From positions 248,001-312,000 of the forward strand of contig NZ_LXYG01000017.1 in assembly GCF_001650905.1 (NCBI RefSeq): 64,000 nt of DNA. Reading direction: 5' to 3'. Below are positions 44,135 to 52,234 of this stretch, in pieces; within the stretch, counting starts at the first letter, position 1, and each line of letters begins with the position of its first letter. A model generated the notes under the pieces. That model made no database searches. It had not been told where the DNA came from and worked only from the letters and a program-made list of their open reading frames with translations. The position numbers and the translations under genes were made by a program. The stretch comes from Balneola sp. EhC07. GTDB lineage: Bacteria > Bacteroidota > Rhodothermia > Balneolales > Balneolaceae.

Positions 44135-44847
44135 TTGAGCTCGCCTAGCGAGCGTAGAGAAACAAAATCATATCCTGCAATAATAATATGATCATCTATC
44201 GGGATGCCGAGTAGTTTTCCGGATTCTGAGATCCTTTTGGTTAGTTGAATATCTGCAGTAGAAGCTTTTGCATTTCCTGATGGGTGATTGTGGAATAAAA
44301 GAATGGAATTGGCTTGATGAACAACGGCTTGGCGCATTACCTCAGCGGGCTCAACGATGGTGGCATTGCTTCCACCCGAACTGATTTGCTGAAATCCGGT
44401 GAGCACTTTTTTGTGATTCAGAAAAGCGACAATGAAGACTTCTTTCGTCAAATGACGGAGTTTAGGACCAAAGAAAGCAACAGCATCTTCCGGAGAAGTT
44501 ACTTGGACCTCTTCACCTAAACCGGCTACCTGAATTCTGCGAGCAAGTTCAAAAGCTGCCTCCAAAGTAATAGCCTTTACTTTCGCGATACCGGGAATTA
44601 CCCTAAGCTCGCTCCACTGTTTTTTGATGAGTGAATGTAGTCCGTTGAAATGATCAAGCAGTGCTCTTGAAGTTTCGATCACATTCATTTTTTTGGTTCC
44701 GGTTCGCAGAAGAATGGCAAGGAGTTCGGCATCAGAAAGAGAGCCGGCTCCATATTTTATAAGCTTTTCTCGGGGTTGTTCATCGGGACGCATATCTTTA
44801 ACGGTTCTGTTCAGGAAGTCTTCGGAAGAAAATGATTCTGTATTCAT
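44131..44847 (-). CDS. radC: RadC-family JAMM/MPN+ protein
   Basis: A 238-residue protein with an N-terminal helix-hairpin-helix-like part (LLAILLRTGTKKMNV; IPGIAKVKA) and a JAMM metalloprotease-like domain. The zinc-binding HNHPSGNAKAS-x-x-D motif is complete (near residue 180). The old DNA repair role is doubtful; JAMM activity on a peptide substrate is expected. The 3' end overlaps the right arm of the four-helix-bundle cassette. Confidence 0.93.
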   Translation of the reverse strand: MNTESFSSEDFLNRTVKDMRPDEQPREKLIKYGAGSLSDAELLAILLRTGTKKMNVIETSRALLDHFNGLHSLIKKQWSELRVIPGIAKVKAITLEAAFELARRIQVAGLGEEVQVTSPEDAVAFFGPKLRHLTKEVFIVAFLNHKKVLTGFQQISSGGSNATIVEPAEVMRQAVVHQANSILLFHNHPSGNAKASTADIQLTKRISESGKLLGIPIDDHIIIAGYDFVSLRSLGELN

Positions 44848-44905
44848 GGCGTATAGTTTTTGCCAAGTAAGACAGGTTGAGAGGCGATTCCTTACAAAAA
44901 TTTAT

Positions 44906-44983
44906 GAATAATGAATATTGAACAAGGAATATAGAATGGCGAAGTATAGTTTGGTTATTGGTTGTTCAATATTCTGATTATTC
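44906..44983. repeat. AT-rich inverted arms flanking a short spacer
   Basis: Left arm 44906-44925 (GAATAATGAATATTGAACAA) and right arm 44962-44983, which as the reverse complement reads GAATAATCAGAATATTGAACAA. The pair resembles the arms around the four-helix-bundle gene in composition and layout, but the arms are only 36 bases apart and enclose no gene. Confidence 0.5.
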
Positions 44984-46159
44984 TCCGCTCCCCATCAACG
45001 GTTCGTTGAAGGCTCGAATACTTGAGTTTGGAAGACCGTCCGGGTGAGTTTGTTTAACCATGTCGATGGTTTCAATAACGATTTCCAAATGTTTTTCCTT
45101 AGAGTTTTGGTAGAACGCTTGTGCTGCTCCCGAAAGTTTTGGTTTTCCGTGAAGAGGCTTATCACTTACACAAAGTAAAGTAGCATGAGGAACTCGATAT
45201 CGGAATCCATTGGTAGCAACCGTTGCGGATTCCATATCCACCGCTAAACTTCTGCTTTGATGGATCTTTTCAACAGTATCTTTTTTAGAGAACTCCCAGT
45301 TTCTGTTGGCCGTCGTAAATACGGTTCCGATGCGATGATTCAGTCCATGATTATCCAGAACTTGCTTGAGATATAAATTGAGGATGTAGTTTGGAATAAC
45401 AGGTATTCCGATCGGGAAAAGATCGTCCAACAAACGATCGTCTCTCATATAACCGTTAGCGAGCACAAAGTCTCCGATTTCCTGGTGATTTCGAAGTCCG
45501 CCACAATGGCCAACCATGATCATAGCATCAGGTCGAAGTACCGAAACATGATCTGTAATCGTTTTCGCATTTGATGGTCCAACTCCGATATTGATTAACG
45601 TAATACCTTTGTTATCATCTAACTTGTGATGGAAGGCTGGCATCTGAACACCTTCTCTTACAGGTTTTACGCAATCAGGAAATTTTTCCAGAAAAACCTC
45701 AACATGCATATCGTAGTTGGTGAACAAAATATATCGCTGAAAATCATGAGCGCTGGTTCCTGTGTAATGCTGAAGTCTGTCTAATGAAATATCAGTTCGT
45801 TCAGGACTAAAAAGAAAAAGCTTTTTCTTGGTGATATCCCAGTTACTTTCATCGGTATGATCCAGTAAAAGAGGATCATTCAGTTCTATAACATCGCGCG
45901 AGGGTTCAATCTTGATATCCGCATCTTTTTCCAGAAGACGTAGGATCTCACGCTCTAGATAGGATCTAAGTGCTTTAGGTTGAGCGAGTTCTCCTTTTAT
46001 GATCGGATTATGTTCTGACCAGGCTCGTTCCACTAACATTTTGGGATATTTACCGGAGTCGTAAATTTTCTCCATCAGATCGCAGGCTTTTTCCGTAGCT
46101 TTCATACGTTCTTCGAGAGTGGAAAAATCAGAATGTGATAATAGAAGTGAATCGGGCAT
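44978..46159 (-). CDS. amn: AMP nucleosidase
   Basis: A protein of about 393 residues of the AMP nucleosidase family, which splits AMP into adenine and ribose-5-phosphate. The family block SLDRLQHYTGTSAHDFQRYILFTNY is present, followed by a C-terminal phosphorylase-like domain with GVGPSNAKTI, VGHCGGLRNHQEIGDFV and VDMESA, as in purine nucleoside hydrolases. ATG 46159 shares a CATG with the ATG of the divergent Nudix gene; a later ATG at 46105 (M-K-A-T-E-K) would avoid overlap and is an equal candidate. An upstream TTG (46165) is less likely. Confidence 0.93.
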   Translation of the reverse strand: MPDSLLLSHSDFSTLEERMKATEKACDLMEKIYDSGKYPKMLVERAWSEHNPIIKGELAQPKALRSYLEREILRLLEKDADIKIEPSRDVIELNDPLLLDHTDESNWDITKKKLFLFSPERTDISLDRLQHYTGTSAHDFQRYILFTNYDMHVEVFLEKFPDCVKPVREGVQMPAFHHKLDDNKGITLINIGVGPSNAKTITDHVSVLRPDAMIMVGHCGGLRNHQEIGDFVLANGYMRDDRLLDDLFPIGIPVIPNYILNLYLKQVLDNHGLNHRIGTVFTTANRNWEFSKKDTVEKIHQSRSLAVDMESATVATNGFRYRVPHATLLCVSDKPLHGKPKLSGAAQAFYQNSKEKHLEIVIETIDMVKQTHPDGLPNSSIRAFNEPLMGSGE

Positions 46160-46727
46160 GAGCAAAAAACTATTTAATTATACAATTGAGCCTTGGGTTA
46201 CTACCAAAGAGCAGGTTGAATATACGACTAATATCTTCAAGGTTTTAAGTAGAGATATGAAGATCGAGTCAGAAGATCATAAAGCTACATTTTCAATTAT
46301 TGAAGCACCTGACTGGATCAATGTGATTGCACTTACTGAAGAAGACGAGATCGTGTTGGTAGAACAATATCGATACGGAATTGAGGAGCCGACATTGGAG
46401 TTGCCGGGAGGAATGGTGGATTCCGGAGAACATCCCAAAGAAACATCCATCCGGGAACTCAAAGAAGAGACGGGTTTTGCAGGAACAGAAGTAATTGATT
46501 TGGGAAAGGTGAGTTCAAATCCGGCAATACTCACTAACTACACGCATACTTATCTGATAAAAAACTGCAAAAGAGTGTCGGAACAAAATCTGGATGGAAA
46601 TGAAAGAATTAATGTGCACGTAATTCCGCTTGAAGAATTTCTGGATTTGGTTGCTAACGGGGAGGTGCATCACTCCTTAGTAGTAGCCGCAGTGGCGAAA
46701 TATCTTCTTTGGAAAGGTGAAAGGTGA
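46158..46727 (+). CDS. Nudix hydrolase, ADP-ribose pyrophosphatase-like
   Basis: A 189-residue protein with an intact Nudix box, GGMVDSGEHPKETSIRELKEE (near residues 95-115, the G-x5-E-x7-REUxEExGU pattern), preceded by EQYRYGIEEPTLELPGG, which is typical of ADP-ribose diphosphatases. It turns ADP-ribose into AMP and ribose-5-phosphate. The divergent AMP nucleosidase would act on the AMP. ATG 46158 begins M-S-K-K-L-F; an upstream ATG (46119) would overlap the nucleosidase. The stop codon lies inside a triple AAAGGTG repeat that also serves osmC. Confidence 0.92.
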   Translation: MSKKLFNYTIEPWVTTKEQVEYTTNIFKVLSRDMKIESEDHKATFSIIEAPDWINVIALTEEDEIVLVEQYRYGIEEPTLELPGGMVDSGEHPKETSIRELKEETGFAGTEVIDLGKVSSNPAILTNYTHTYLIKNCKRVSEQNLDGNERINVHVIPLEEFLDLVANGEVHHSLVVAAVAKYLLWKGER

Positions 46728-46733
46728 AAGGTG
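46713..46733 (+). repeat. Triple AAAGGTG tandem repeat over a stop codon and ribosome binding site
   Basis: Three exact copies of AAAGGTG (46713-46719, 46720-46726, 46727-46733). The Nudix TGA (46725-46727) is formed at the junction of copies two and three. Copy three sits 5 bases before the ATG of osmC (46739) and is its Shine-Dalgarno sequence. Slippage here would change the Nudix end and the strength of the osmC start. Confidence 0.75.
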
Positions 46734-46738
46734 AAATT

Positions 46739-47227
46739 ATGAAATCAGTGAAAAAGCACTACTATAAATCTAATCTAGAATGGACGGGAAATTCCGGTTC
46801 GGGAACGTTGGATTACAAATCCTACGAAAGAAGCTATGTAGTTAAGATTGAAGGAAAGTCAATTCTGGAAGGTTCTTCTGATCCGGCTTTTCGGGGAGAT
46901 AAATCAAAGTATAATCCGGAAGAACTATTTTTAGCTTCAATTTCATCCTGCCATATGCTGTGGTATTTACATTTGTGTTCAGCCAATAATATTGTTGTTC
47001 TTGAATACGAAGATGCTGCGGAAGGGATTATGACCGAAGATAAAAATGGAAGCGGGAAGTTTGAAAGAGTAACACTTCATCCTAAAGTAGTAGTCGAAAA
47101 AGAATCCATGATGGAACAAGCAAGGTCACTTCATAAACAAGCTAATGAGATGTGCTTTATTGCAAACTCCTGTAATTTTGAGATTGAGCATGAGGTGGAT
47201 GTTAAGGCTTTAAGAACATTATCATAA
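46739..47227 (+). CDS. OsmC-family peroxidase
   Basis: A protein of about 162 residues of the OsmC/Ohr family of thiol peroxidases. The two active cysteines are visible: the first in SSCHMLWYLHL (near residue 75) and the second in CFIANSC near residue 140. N-terminal strands and the middle helix fit. ATG 46739, with AAAGGTG 5 bases upstream, is preferred over GTG 46724, which would add 5 residues. Peroxide/organic peroxide detoxification is the likely role. It is followed by a peroxiredoxin after 165 bases. Confidence 0.9.
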   Translation: MKSVKKHYYKSNLEWTGNSGSGTLDYKSYERSYVVKIEGKSILEGSSDPAFRGDKSKYNPEELFLASISSCHMLWYLHLCSANNIVVLEYEDAAEGIMTEDKNGSGKFERVTLHPKVVVEKESMMEQARSLHKQANEMCFIANSCNFEIEHEVDVKALRTLS

Positions 47228-47231
47228 AACC

Positions 47232-47265
47232 CACCCCTCAATCCCCTCCAACGGAGGGGGAGCTC
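47232..47265. repeat. GC-rich CCTCC/GGAGG intergenic repeat, copy 2
   Basis: Opposite-strand relative of 4885-4919 with core CCCCTCCAACGGAGGGG and outer CACCCCTCAAT and GAGCTC. It follows the osmC stop after 4 bases. There is no T tract, so it is not a classical terminator. Confidence 0.6.
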
Positions 47266-47392
47266 TTTGTTCGAGTATGCAACTGATTCGAAAGGCCAGA
47301 GAAAACTTTAAAACGATAAAATCAGCGATCCTGAACGATTGAACTATGAAAATCCGTTATTCATTCTCAACTTAACACCATAGAAGACAATA

Positions 47393-47866
47393 ATGATAGA
47401 AACCGGTAAAAAGATAGACACTAATTTTAAACTGAAAGTTGTACAGGACGGAGAGGAGAAGGAAGTTTCTTTCTCGGAACTTTTAGATCGCAAGACTATA
47501 GTATCAGTATATATGAAGAACAATACGTCGAGCTGTGACAGACAAACTCTGAGTCTCGCTGAAAATGCAGATTGGTTTGATAAAAAAGGATTTAATGTGA
47601 TCGCGATGAGTAAGGACGGATGTCGCTCGCATAAGAATTACGCAAAGAAACAGGGAATCAATTATACGCTTGCTTCAGATCCGGATTATTTATTTGCTGA
47701 AGCCACAGATTCAATAGTCGATAAACAGATGTTCGGAAAAAGTTTTACAGCTCCCTCCCGATCGGCTTTTGTTATTGATTCGGATGGTACTATCTTGGCA
47801 ACCGTTGAAAAAGTTGATACCAAAGCACACGCAGAAGAGTTGAAAGCTCTGATTGAAAGTTTATAA
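47393..47866 (+). CDS. Atypical thioredoxin-fold peroxiredoxin (AhpC/TSA or Bcp-like)
   Basis: A 157-residue protein with a thioredoxin-like fold and the YMKNNTSSCDRQ peroxidatic loop (Cys48). Bcp/PrxQ has P-x3-T-x2-C; here the Thr and the Cys are kept, but the loop Pro is a Met and the resolving Cys at +5 is absent. A second Cys (Cys77, in KDGCRSHK) could serve instead. The following YAKKQGINYTLASDPDY matches the Bcp pattern. It may be a one-Cys or atypical two-Cys enzyme. It lies just before topA, 13 bases apart. Confidence 0.82.
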   Translation: MIETGKKIDTNFKLKVVQDGEEKEVSFSELLDRKTIVSVYMKNNTSSCDRQTLSLAENADWFDKKGFNVIAMSKDGCRSHKNYAKKQGINYTLASDPDYLFAEATDSIVDKQMFGKSFTAPSRSAFVIDSDGTILATVEKVDTKAHAEELKALIESL

Positions 47867-47879
47867 TTAAAGAAAGAGT

Positions 47880-50420
47880 ATGAAAAGTCTCGTAATAGTA
47901 GAGTCTCCAACAAAGACGAAAACGATCAGTAAATATCTTCCTAAAGGATACGATGTGGATTCCTCTATGGGTCACATTCGCGATCTGCCATCATCAGCAA
48001 AATTGATTCCTGCCAAATATAAAAAGGAAAGCTGGGCAACTTTAGGCATCAATCCGGATGACAGATATTTTGCAATTTACGTAACCCCGCCGGATAAGAA
48101 GAAGATCGTAAAGAGACTAAAGGACAAATTGAAAGATGTTGATGAATTGATCCTTGCAACGGATGAGGACCGTGAGGGAGAAGCAATTTCATGGCATTTG
48201 CTGGAAGTTCTGAAACCAAAAGTTCCGGTTAAAAGGATGGCATTCCGCGAGATCACCAAAGAAGCAGTATTGAATGCGTTGGAGAACACGCGCGATATTG
48301 ATATGAAATTGGTGCATGCTCAGGAAACCAGAAGAATTCTGGACAGATTAGCGGGATATACCGTTTCTCCGTTATTATGGAAGAAGATCTCACCGGGTTT
48401 ATCTGCAGGACGTGTACAGTCAGTTGCCGTAAAAATGTTGGTAGAGCGCGAGCGCGAACGTATGAAATTCAGAAGTGGTACGTATTACGATCTTTCAGCT
48501 GTACTTCAAAAAAGCGGAGAGAACGACGAGTTCAACGCGGACCTGACTCACTTAAATGAGAAGAGATTAGCAAGCGGTAAAGATTTTGATGAGAATACCG
48601 GAAAGCTCAAAAAGCCGGATTCTGTTGTATTACTTGATGAAGCCAAATCCAAAGATCTTGTTGAACAATTAAAGGATGCAGACTGGTCAGTTACCAATGT
48701 TGATGTAAAGACTCAGAAAAGAAATCCGGCGCCTCCATTTATTACTTCAACACTTCAGCAGGAAGCAAACAGAAAGTTCAACTTCTCGGCACGTGATACC
48801 ATGAGCGTTGCTCAGAAATTGTACGAGAAAGGTTTTATTACTTATATGAGAACCGATTCTACAAACCTGTCCTCGCAAGCAATTACAGCTGCAAGGGATG
48901 GAATTGTAGACCAATACGGTGAAGATTATTTATTTGATCGTGTTCGTACTTACACTAAAAAAGGCAAATCTGCTCAGGAAGCGCATGAGGCTATTCGTCC
49001 ATCAGGTTCAAAATTTATTCTTCCTGAAAAGTCAGGATTAAAAGACAGAGAGCTAAAACTATATGATCTGATCTGGAAGAGAACCATTGCAACTCAGATG
49101 GCAGAAGCCGAATTGGAATTTACCAATGTAACGATCACGGCCAAGAACAACGGAACTGCTGCCGATTTCAGAGCGGGTGGTAAGAAGATCTTATTCCCCG
49201 GATTCTTCCGTGCTTACGTAGAAGGAAGTGATGATCCTGAAGCAGCATTAGATTCTCAGGAAAAGTTTTTGCCTGCAATGAAAGTTGGTGATGGTACAGA
49301 TCTTCAGGATCTTGAATTTAATTCTCATGAAACTAAGCCTCCGGCCAGATATACAGAAGCTACTTTGGTGAAAGAGCTGGAGAAAAGAGGAATTGGTAGA
49401 CCGAGTACCTATGCAACGGTTATAAGTACGATTCAGGATCGCGGATATGCTAAAAACGAAAGCAAGATGTTAATTCCTTCGTTTACTGCTTTTGCGGTTA
49501 CTTCTTTATTAGAGCAAAATTTCCCTGATCTGGTGGATAGTGATTTTACTTCAAACCTGGAAGACAAACTGGATGAAGTTGCAAACGGAACTCAAGATCC
49601 GGTTGAATATCTGGACGATTACTACAAAGGAGAAAACGGACTTAGAGCACAGGTTGATAAACAGGAAGACAAGATAGATGCTCAAAAAGCTAAACTACTG
49701 GATCTTCCACTTGAAGGATTAGAAGGTATTCAGGTTGCGGTAGGTCGATATGGTCCTTACGCTAAAATGGAAAAAGATGGTGAAGAAGTTTCTACTTCGT
49801 TGCCTCAGGATCTGAATCCTAGTGATGTTACTGCAGAAAAATTAGAGCAACTTATCAAGCTTTCTGAAGAAGAAGACAAGCCAATTGGTGTACACCCTGA
49901 TGAAGGACTTCCGGTGTTTTTATTGACTGGAAGATTCGGACCATATGTTCAATTGGGAGAAGTGACAGAAGAAAATAAAAAGCCGAAAAGAGTTTCACTT
50001 TTAAAAGGAATGACGCCGGAAGATGTTGATCTGGATTTGGCATTGAAATTACTGGAACTTCCAAGAAACCTTGGTGAACATCCTGAAGACGGAAAAGTGG
50101 TGAAAGCAGGTGTTGGTCGGTACGGTCCTTATGTAGTTCATGATGGTAAATTCAAATCGTTGCCCAAAGATGACAGCGTTCTTGAAGTAGAACTAGACAG
50201 AGCCGTAGAATTACTGAAGCAAAAAGGAGCTCCAAGAAAAAGCTCTGAGCTGAATGATCTTGGTGAACATCCGGAGACAAAAAAACCGATCAAAGTTATG
50301 AACGGTCGATATGGACCTTACATCAAACACGGCAAAAAGAATATTGGATTACCGAAAGGTACAGAACCGGAGAAGTTTACGTTGGATGAAGCAGTAGCTT
50401 TGATTGCTGAGAAAGGCTGA
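47880..50420 (+). CDS. topA: DNA topoisomerase I
   Basis: An 846-residue type IA topoisomerase. The TOPRIM domain (VESPTKTKTI; ATDEDREGEAISWH) is followed by the catalytic domain with Tyr in GFITYMRTDSTNLS (near residue 320) and the RPSTYATVISTIQDRGY block. Instead of zinc fingers the C-terminus has four related repeats of the V-G-R-Y-G-P-Y type (near residues 621, 683, 743 and 803), as in many Bacteroidota. Relaxes negative supercoils. Confidence 0.97.
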   Translation: MKSLVIVESPTKTKTISKYLPKGYDVDSSMGHIRDLPSSAKLIPAKYKKESWATLGINPDDRYFAIYVTPPDKKKIVKRLKDKLKDVDELILATDEDREGEAISWHLLEVLKPKVPVKRMAFREITKEAVLNALENTRDIDMKLVHAQETRRILDRLAGYTVSPLLWKKISPGLSAGRVQSVAVKMLVERERERMKFRSGTYYDLSAVLQKSGENDEFNADLTHLNEKRLASGKDFDENTGKLKKPDSVVLLDEAKSKDLVEQLKDADWSVTNVDVKTQKRNPAPPFITSTLQQEANRKFNFSARDTMSVAQKLYEKGFITYMRTDSTNLSSQAITAARDGIVDQYGEDYLFDRVRTYTKKGKSAQEAHEAIRPSGSKFILPEKSGLKDRELKLYDLIWKRTIATQMAEAELEFTNVTITAKNNGTAADFRAGGKKILFPGFFRAYVEGSDDPEAALDSQEKFLPAMKVGDGTDLQDLEFNSHETKPPARYTEATLVKELEKRGIGRPSTYATVISTIQDRGYAKNESKMLIPSFTAFAVTSLLEQNFPDLVDSDFTSNLEDKLDEVANGTQDPVEYLDDYYKGENGLRAQVDKQEDKIDAQKAKLLDLPLEGLEGIQVAVGRYGPYAKMEKDGEEVSTSLPQDLNPSDVTAEKLEQLIKLSEEEDKPIGVHPDEGLPVFLLTGRFGPYVQLGEVTEENKKPKRVSLLKGMTPEDVDLDLALKLLELPRNLGEHPEDGKVVKAGVGRYGPYVVHDGKFKSLPKDDSVLEVELDRAVELLKQKGAPRKSSELNDLGEHPETKKPIKVMNGRYGPYIKHGKKNIGLPKGTEPEKFTLDEAVALIAEKG

Positions 50421-50498
50421 GATTCAATAATCAACATTGAATGTCCAATACCCAATATCCATTGAAGTTCTTTTATTTGTTATACTTCTTAATTCCAT

Positions 50499-50906
50499 AT
50501 GAGTAAATCTAGAAGACAAATACCTATAAAGTCAGGTTTTATACTTTTTGGCTTTTTTAATCTCGTGATTATTGGAGCAGGACATGGAGTAGGAACTATT
50601 GGAATTATGCTTATAGCAGTTCCTTTCTTTATGGAAGATTTCTCGCTGTGCCTAAGTAATATTTTATTAATACTCGGGTGGCCAGGAATATTACTTTTAT
50701 TGTTAGAAACGCTATATGCAAAGGTAAAAAAGCAAATGCTACGACTAAGTGTATTTCTAATATTTTCTTTCCTTATGTCATTATCAATTGTTGGATTAAT
50801 AGCGATGAGTGAAGTTTCAGAAATTAGTATTGCTTCATCAGTCCCTTTTTTTATAGCATTTCTAATTCTCTCAGGTCGTCCAATACACAAGTCGGTAGAA
50901 TCATAA
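50499..50906 (+). CDS. Hypothetical four-helix membrane protein
   Basis: A 135-residue protein of mostly hydrophobic segments: about 12-38, 46-68, 78-103 and 108-124. The last includes FFIAFLILSG. It begins with a basic MSKSRRQ and lacks a signal peptidase site. I do not recognise it. A reverse-strand open frame of similar length covers the same bases but is far less convincing as a protein. It lies between topA and a REP-bearing gap, with no obvious operon partner. Confidence 0.55.
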   Translation: MSKSRRQIPIKSGFILFGFFNLVIIGAGHGVGTIGIMLIAVPFFMEDFSLCLSNILLILGWPGILLLLLETLYAKVKKQMLRLSVFLIFSFLMSLSIVGLIAMSEVSEISIASSVPFFIAFLILSGRPIHKSVES

Positions 50907-51201
50907 CAATCGTATAAAGCAGACTCGTTTAGAGTTTGGAATTTTTTAATTTTAACACGATTCGTCTTTTAAATGTCGGGTCGATCGGTGAACAGTAAGT
51001 ATTAACCTGAACAGAATTAGTCATCTCGCGGCGCATGCCCGAGATCTAAATTTCTTTAAAGCTAATAAATCTGAAAGCAGGTCCAGATTCCTGCCTCCGC
51101 AGGAATGACTTTGGTTAGAGAAAAATTTTATTGGTCTAGCTGATTTAATTTCAGCATATTCTGTTGGTACTAAATGGTAACGGGTTATATATAACCAGAT
51201 C
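50907..51201. other. Non-coding gap with a paired-hairpin REP element
   Basis: The gap is nearly 300 bases. The only structure I can support is the paired-hairpin element at 51020-51109. The rest is AT-rich and carries no gene. Confidence 0.6.
51020..51109. repeat. Paired-hairpin REP element (BIME-like), copy 2
   Basis: Unit 51020-51047 (GTCAT, stem ATCTCG/CGAGAT, ATCT) and inverted unit 51085-51109 (AGATT, stem CTGCxxGCAG type, AATGAC). The spacer is 37 nt, exactly as in 34068-34159. The stems differ from copy 1 by paired changes, so hairpin formation is conserved. Confidence 0.75.
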
Positions 51202-51768
51202 ATGCAGAAGAGAAGTAATTTCTATTTTAAATATCCGCCCAACATACAGGAGTTGGATCTGGCTTCAATGGTGAATCTTTTTCGAACCAGAGGGGAGCCC
51301 AAAAAAGCTGATCCGGGCAAGCACTTTGCATGCGCAGTAACTCATCATTTACTTCGCGAAGGAAAACACTGGTTTGGACTTCATTACTCGCAAAAAACCT
51401 GGGATAATTTACTAACTAAAGGCAGCGAAGGTTTTCCAATGACGGAAGCTGAGCTGAACGTGTTAGGGAAATTATATATGGCTCAGGATGAAGCTCCTCA
51501 TCGGGAGATCATTGAAAAAAGCTCAGGAGTTACTGAAAAACTTGCTTATCTGATCGTGAATGACCTTCGGTCGTTTGGATTCATTCTGGAAGATGAAGGC
51601 GGTTTTTTGACTATTACACCACGCGGAGAAAAAGCTCTTCATGGAATCGCTCGCCGTATTTATGAAAAACGATTTATGCCTGAAATGCTCAATAATTTCG
51701 AACTTCGTGAAGATCCAACCATCGAGCGTGCACAAAAATCAGACCAGGAACAGCGGAGTTTATTTTAA
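51202..51768 (+). CDS. Hypothetical protein with a winged-helix-like C-terminal region
   Basis: A 188-residue protein. Residues 1-80 have a polar start (K-R-S-N-F-Y-F-K-Y-P) and a KHFACAVTHHLLREGKHWFGLHYSQKTWDNLL block. Residues 85-165 look like a winged helix: MTEAELNVLGKLY, REIIEKSSGVTEKLAYLIVNDLRSFGFI, GGFLTITPRGEKAL. This suggests DNA binding or regulation, but no family can be named. It has no near neighbours on the same strand and lies between two non-coding gaps. Confidence 0.7.
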   Translation: MQKRSNFYFKYPPNIQELDLASMVNLFRTRGEPKKADPGKHFACAVTHHLLREGKHWFGLHYSQKTWDNLLTKGSEGFPMTEAELNVLGKLYMAQDEAPHREIIEKSSGVTEKLAYLIVNDLRSFGFILEDEGGFLTITPRGEKALHGIARRIYEKRFMPEMLNNFELREDPTIERAQKSDQEQRSLF

Positions 51769-52234
51769 TTAAGGGTCATTCCTGTAGATGTCAGGTTATT
51801 TGTCGACGGTTTAGTAATGATAGATATAGAAGCGTTCACCCTTAGTATTTAAGACGGAAAAGTAAGTCTGATTCCTTTACTTGTTGCAAGGTTAATCGCA
51901 GGACTAAAGTCCTTGCTTGTTTATGTACGAGTTTAAGACAAGAACATAAGCTAGAAGGGGATTTATCCCCGGGTTTCTAATAACCATCTAGTAATTTATA
52001 CATGTTCATGTACTTTTGTACCAAACAAAATTCGTCAGCCGAGCAAAGCCCGACAGGCGGAGAAGTAGCTATCCATCATTTCGCTGCAAGCGGGGTGATG
52101 GAGCTAGTGAAATAATCAAAAGGTCGGTATAGTTGGAAGCTTTTTCTGAAATCGTCATGATTATAAACAGGACAATTTTTGTAAGTGAATTCCATAGCAT
52201 CTAAAGGAATGACCTAAGCCAAGGAACTAAACTA
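51769..52234. other. Long non-coding stretch with several hairpins
   Basis: About 466 bases without a gene. It holds AGGACTAAAGTCCT (51900-51913) and GGGGATTTATCCCC (51958-51971), which are REP-type hairpins, and a longer inverted pair around 52068-52110 (TAGCTATCCATCATT and a matching GTGATGGAGCTAG). The sequence between looks degenerate. I see no tRNA or small-RNA gene I could defend. Confidence 0.55.

Noticed and set aside
50489-50890. A 133-codon reverse-strand frame opposite the small membrane protein
   Set aside because: The forward frame has four clean hydrophobic helices and a basic start; the reverse frame is rich in Ile/Lys/Ser without domain features.
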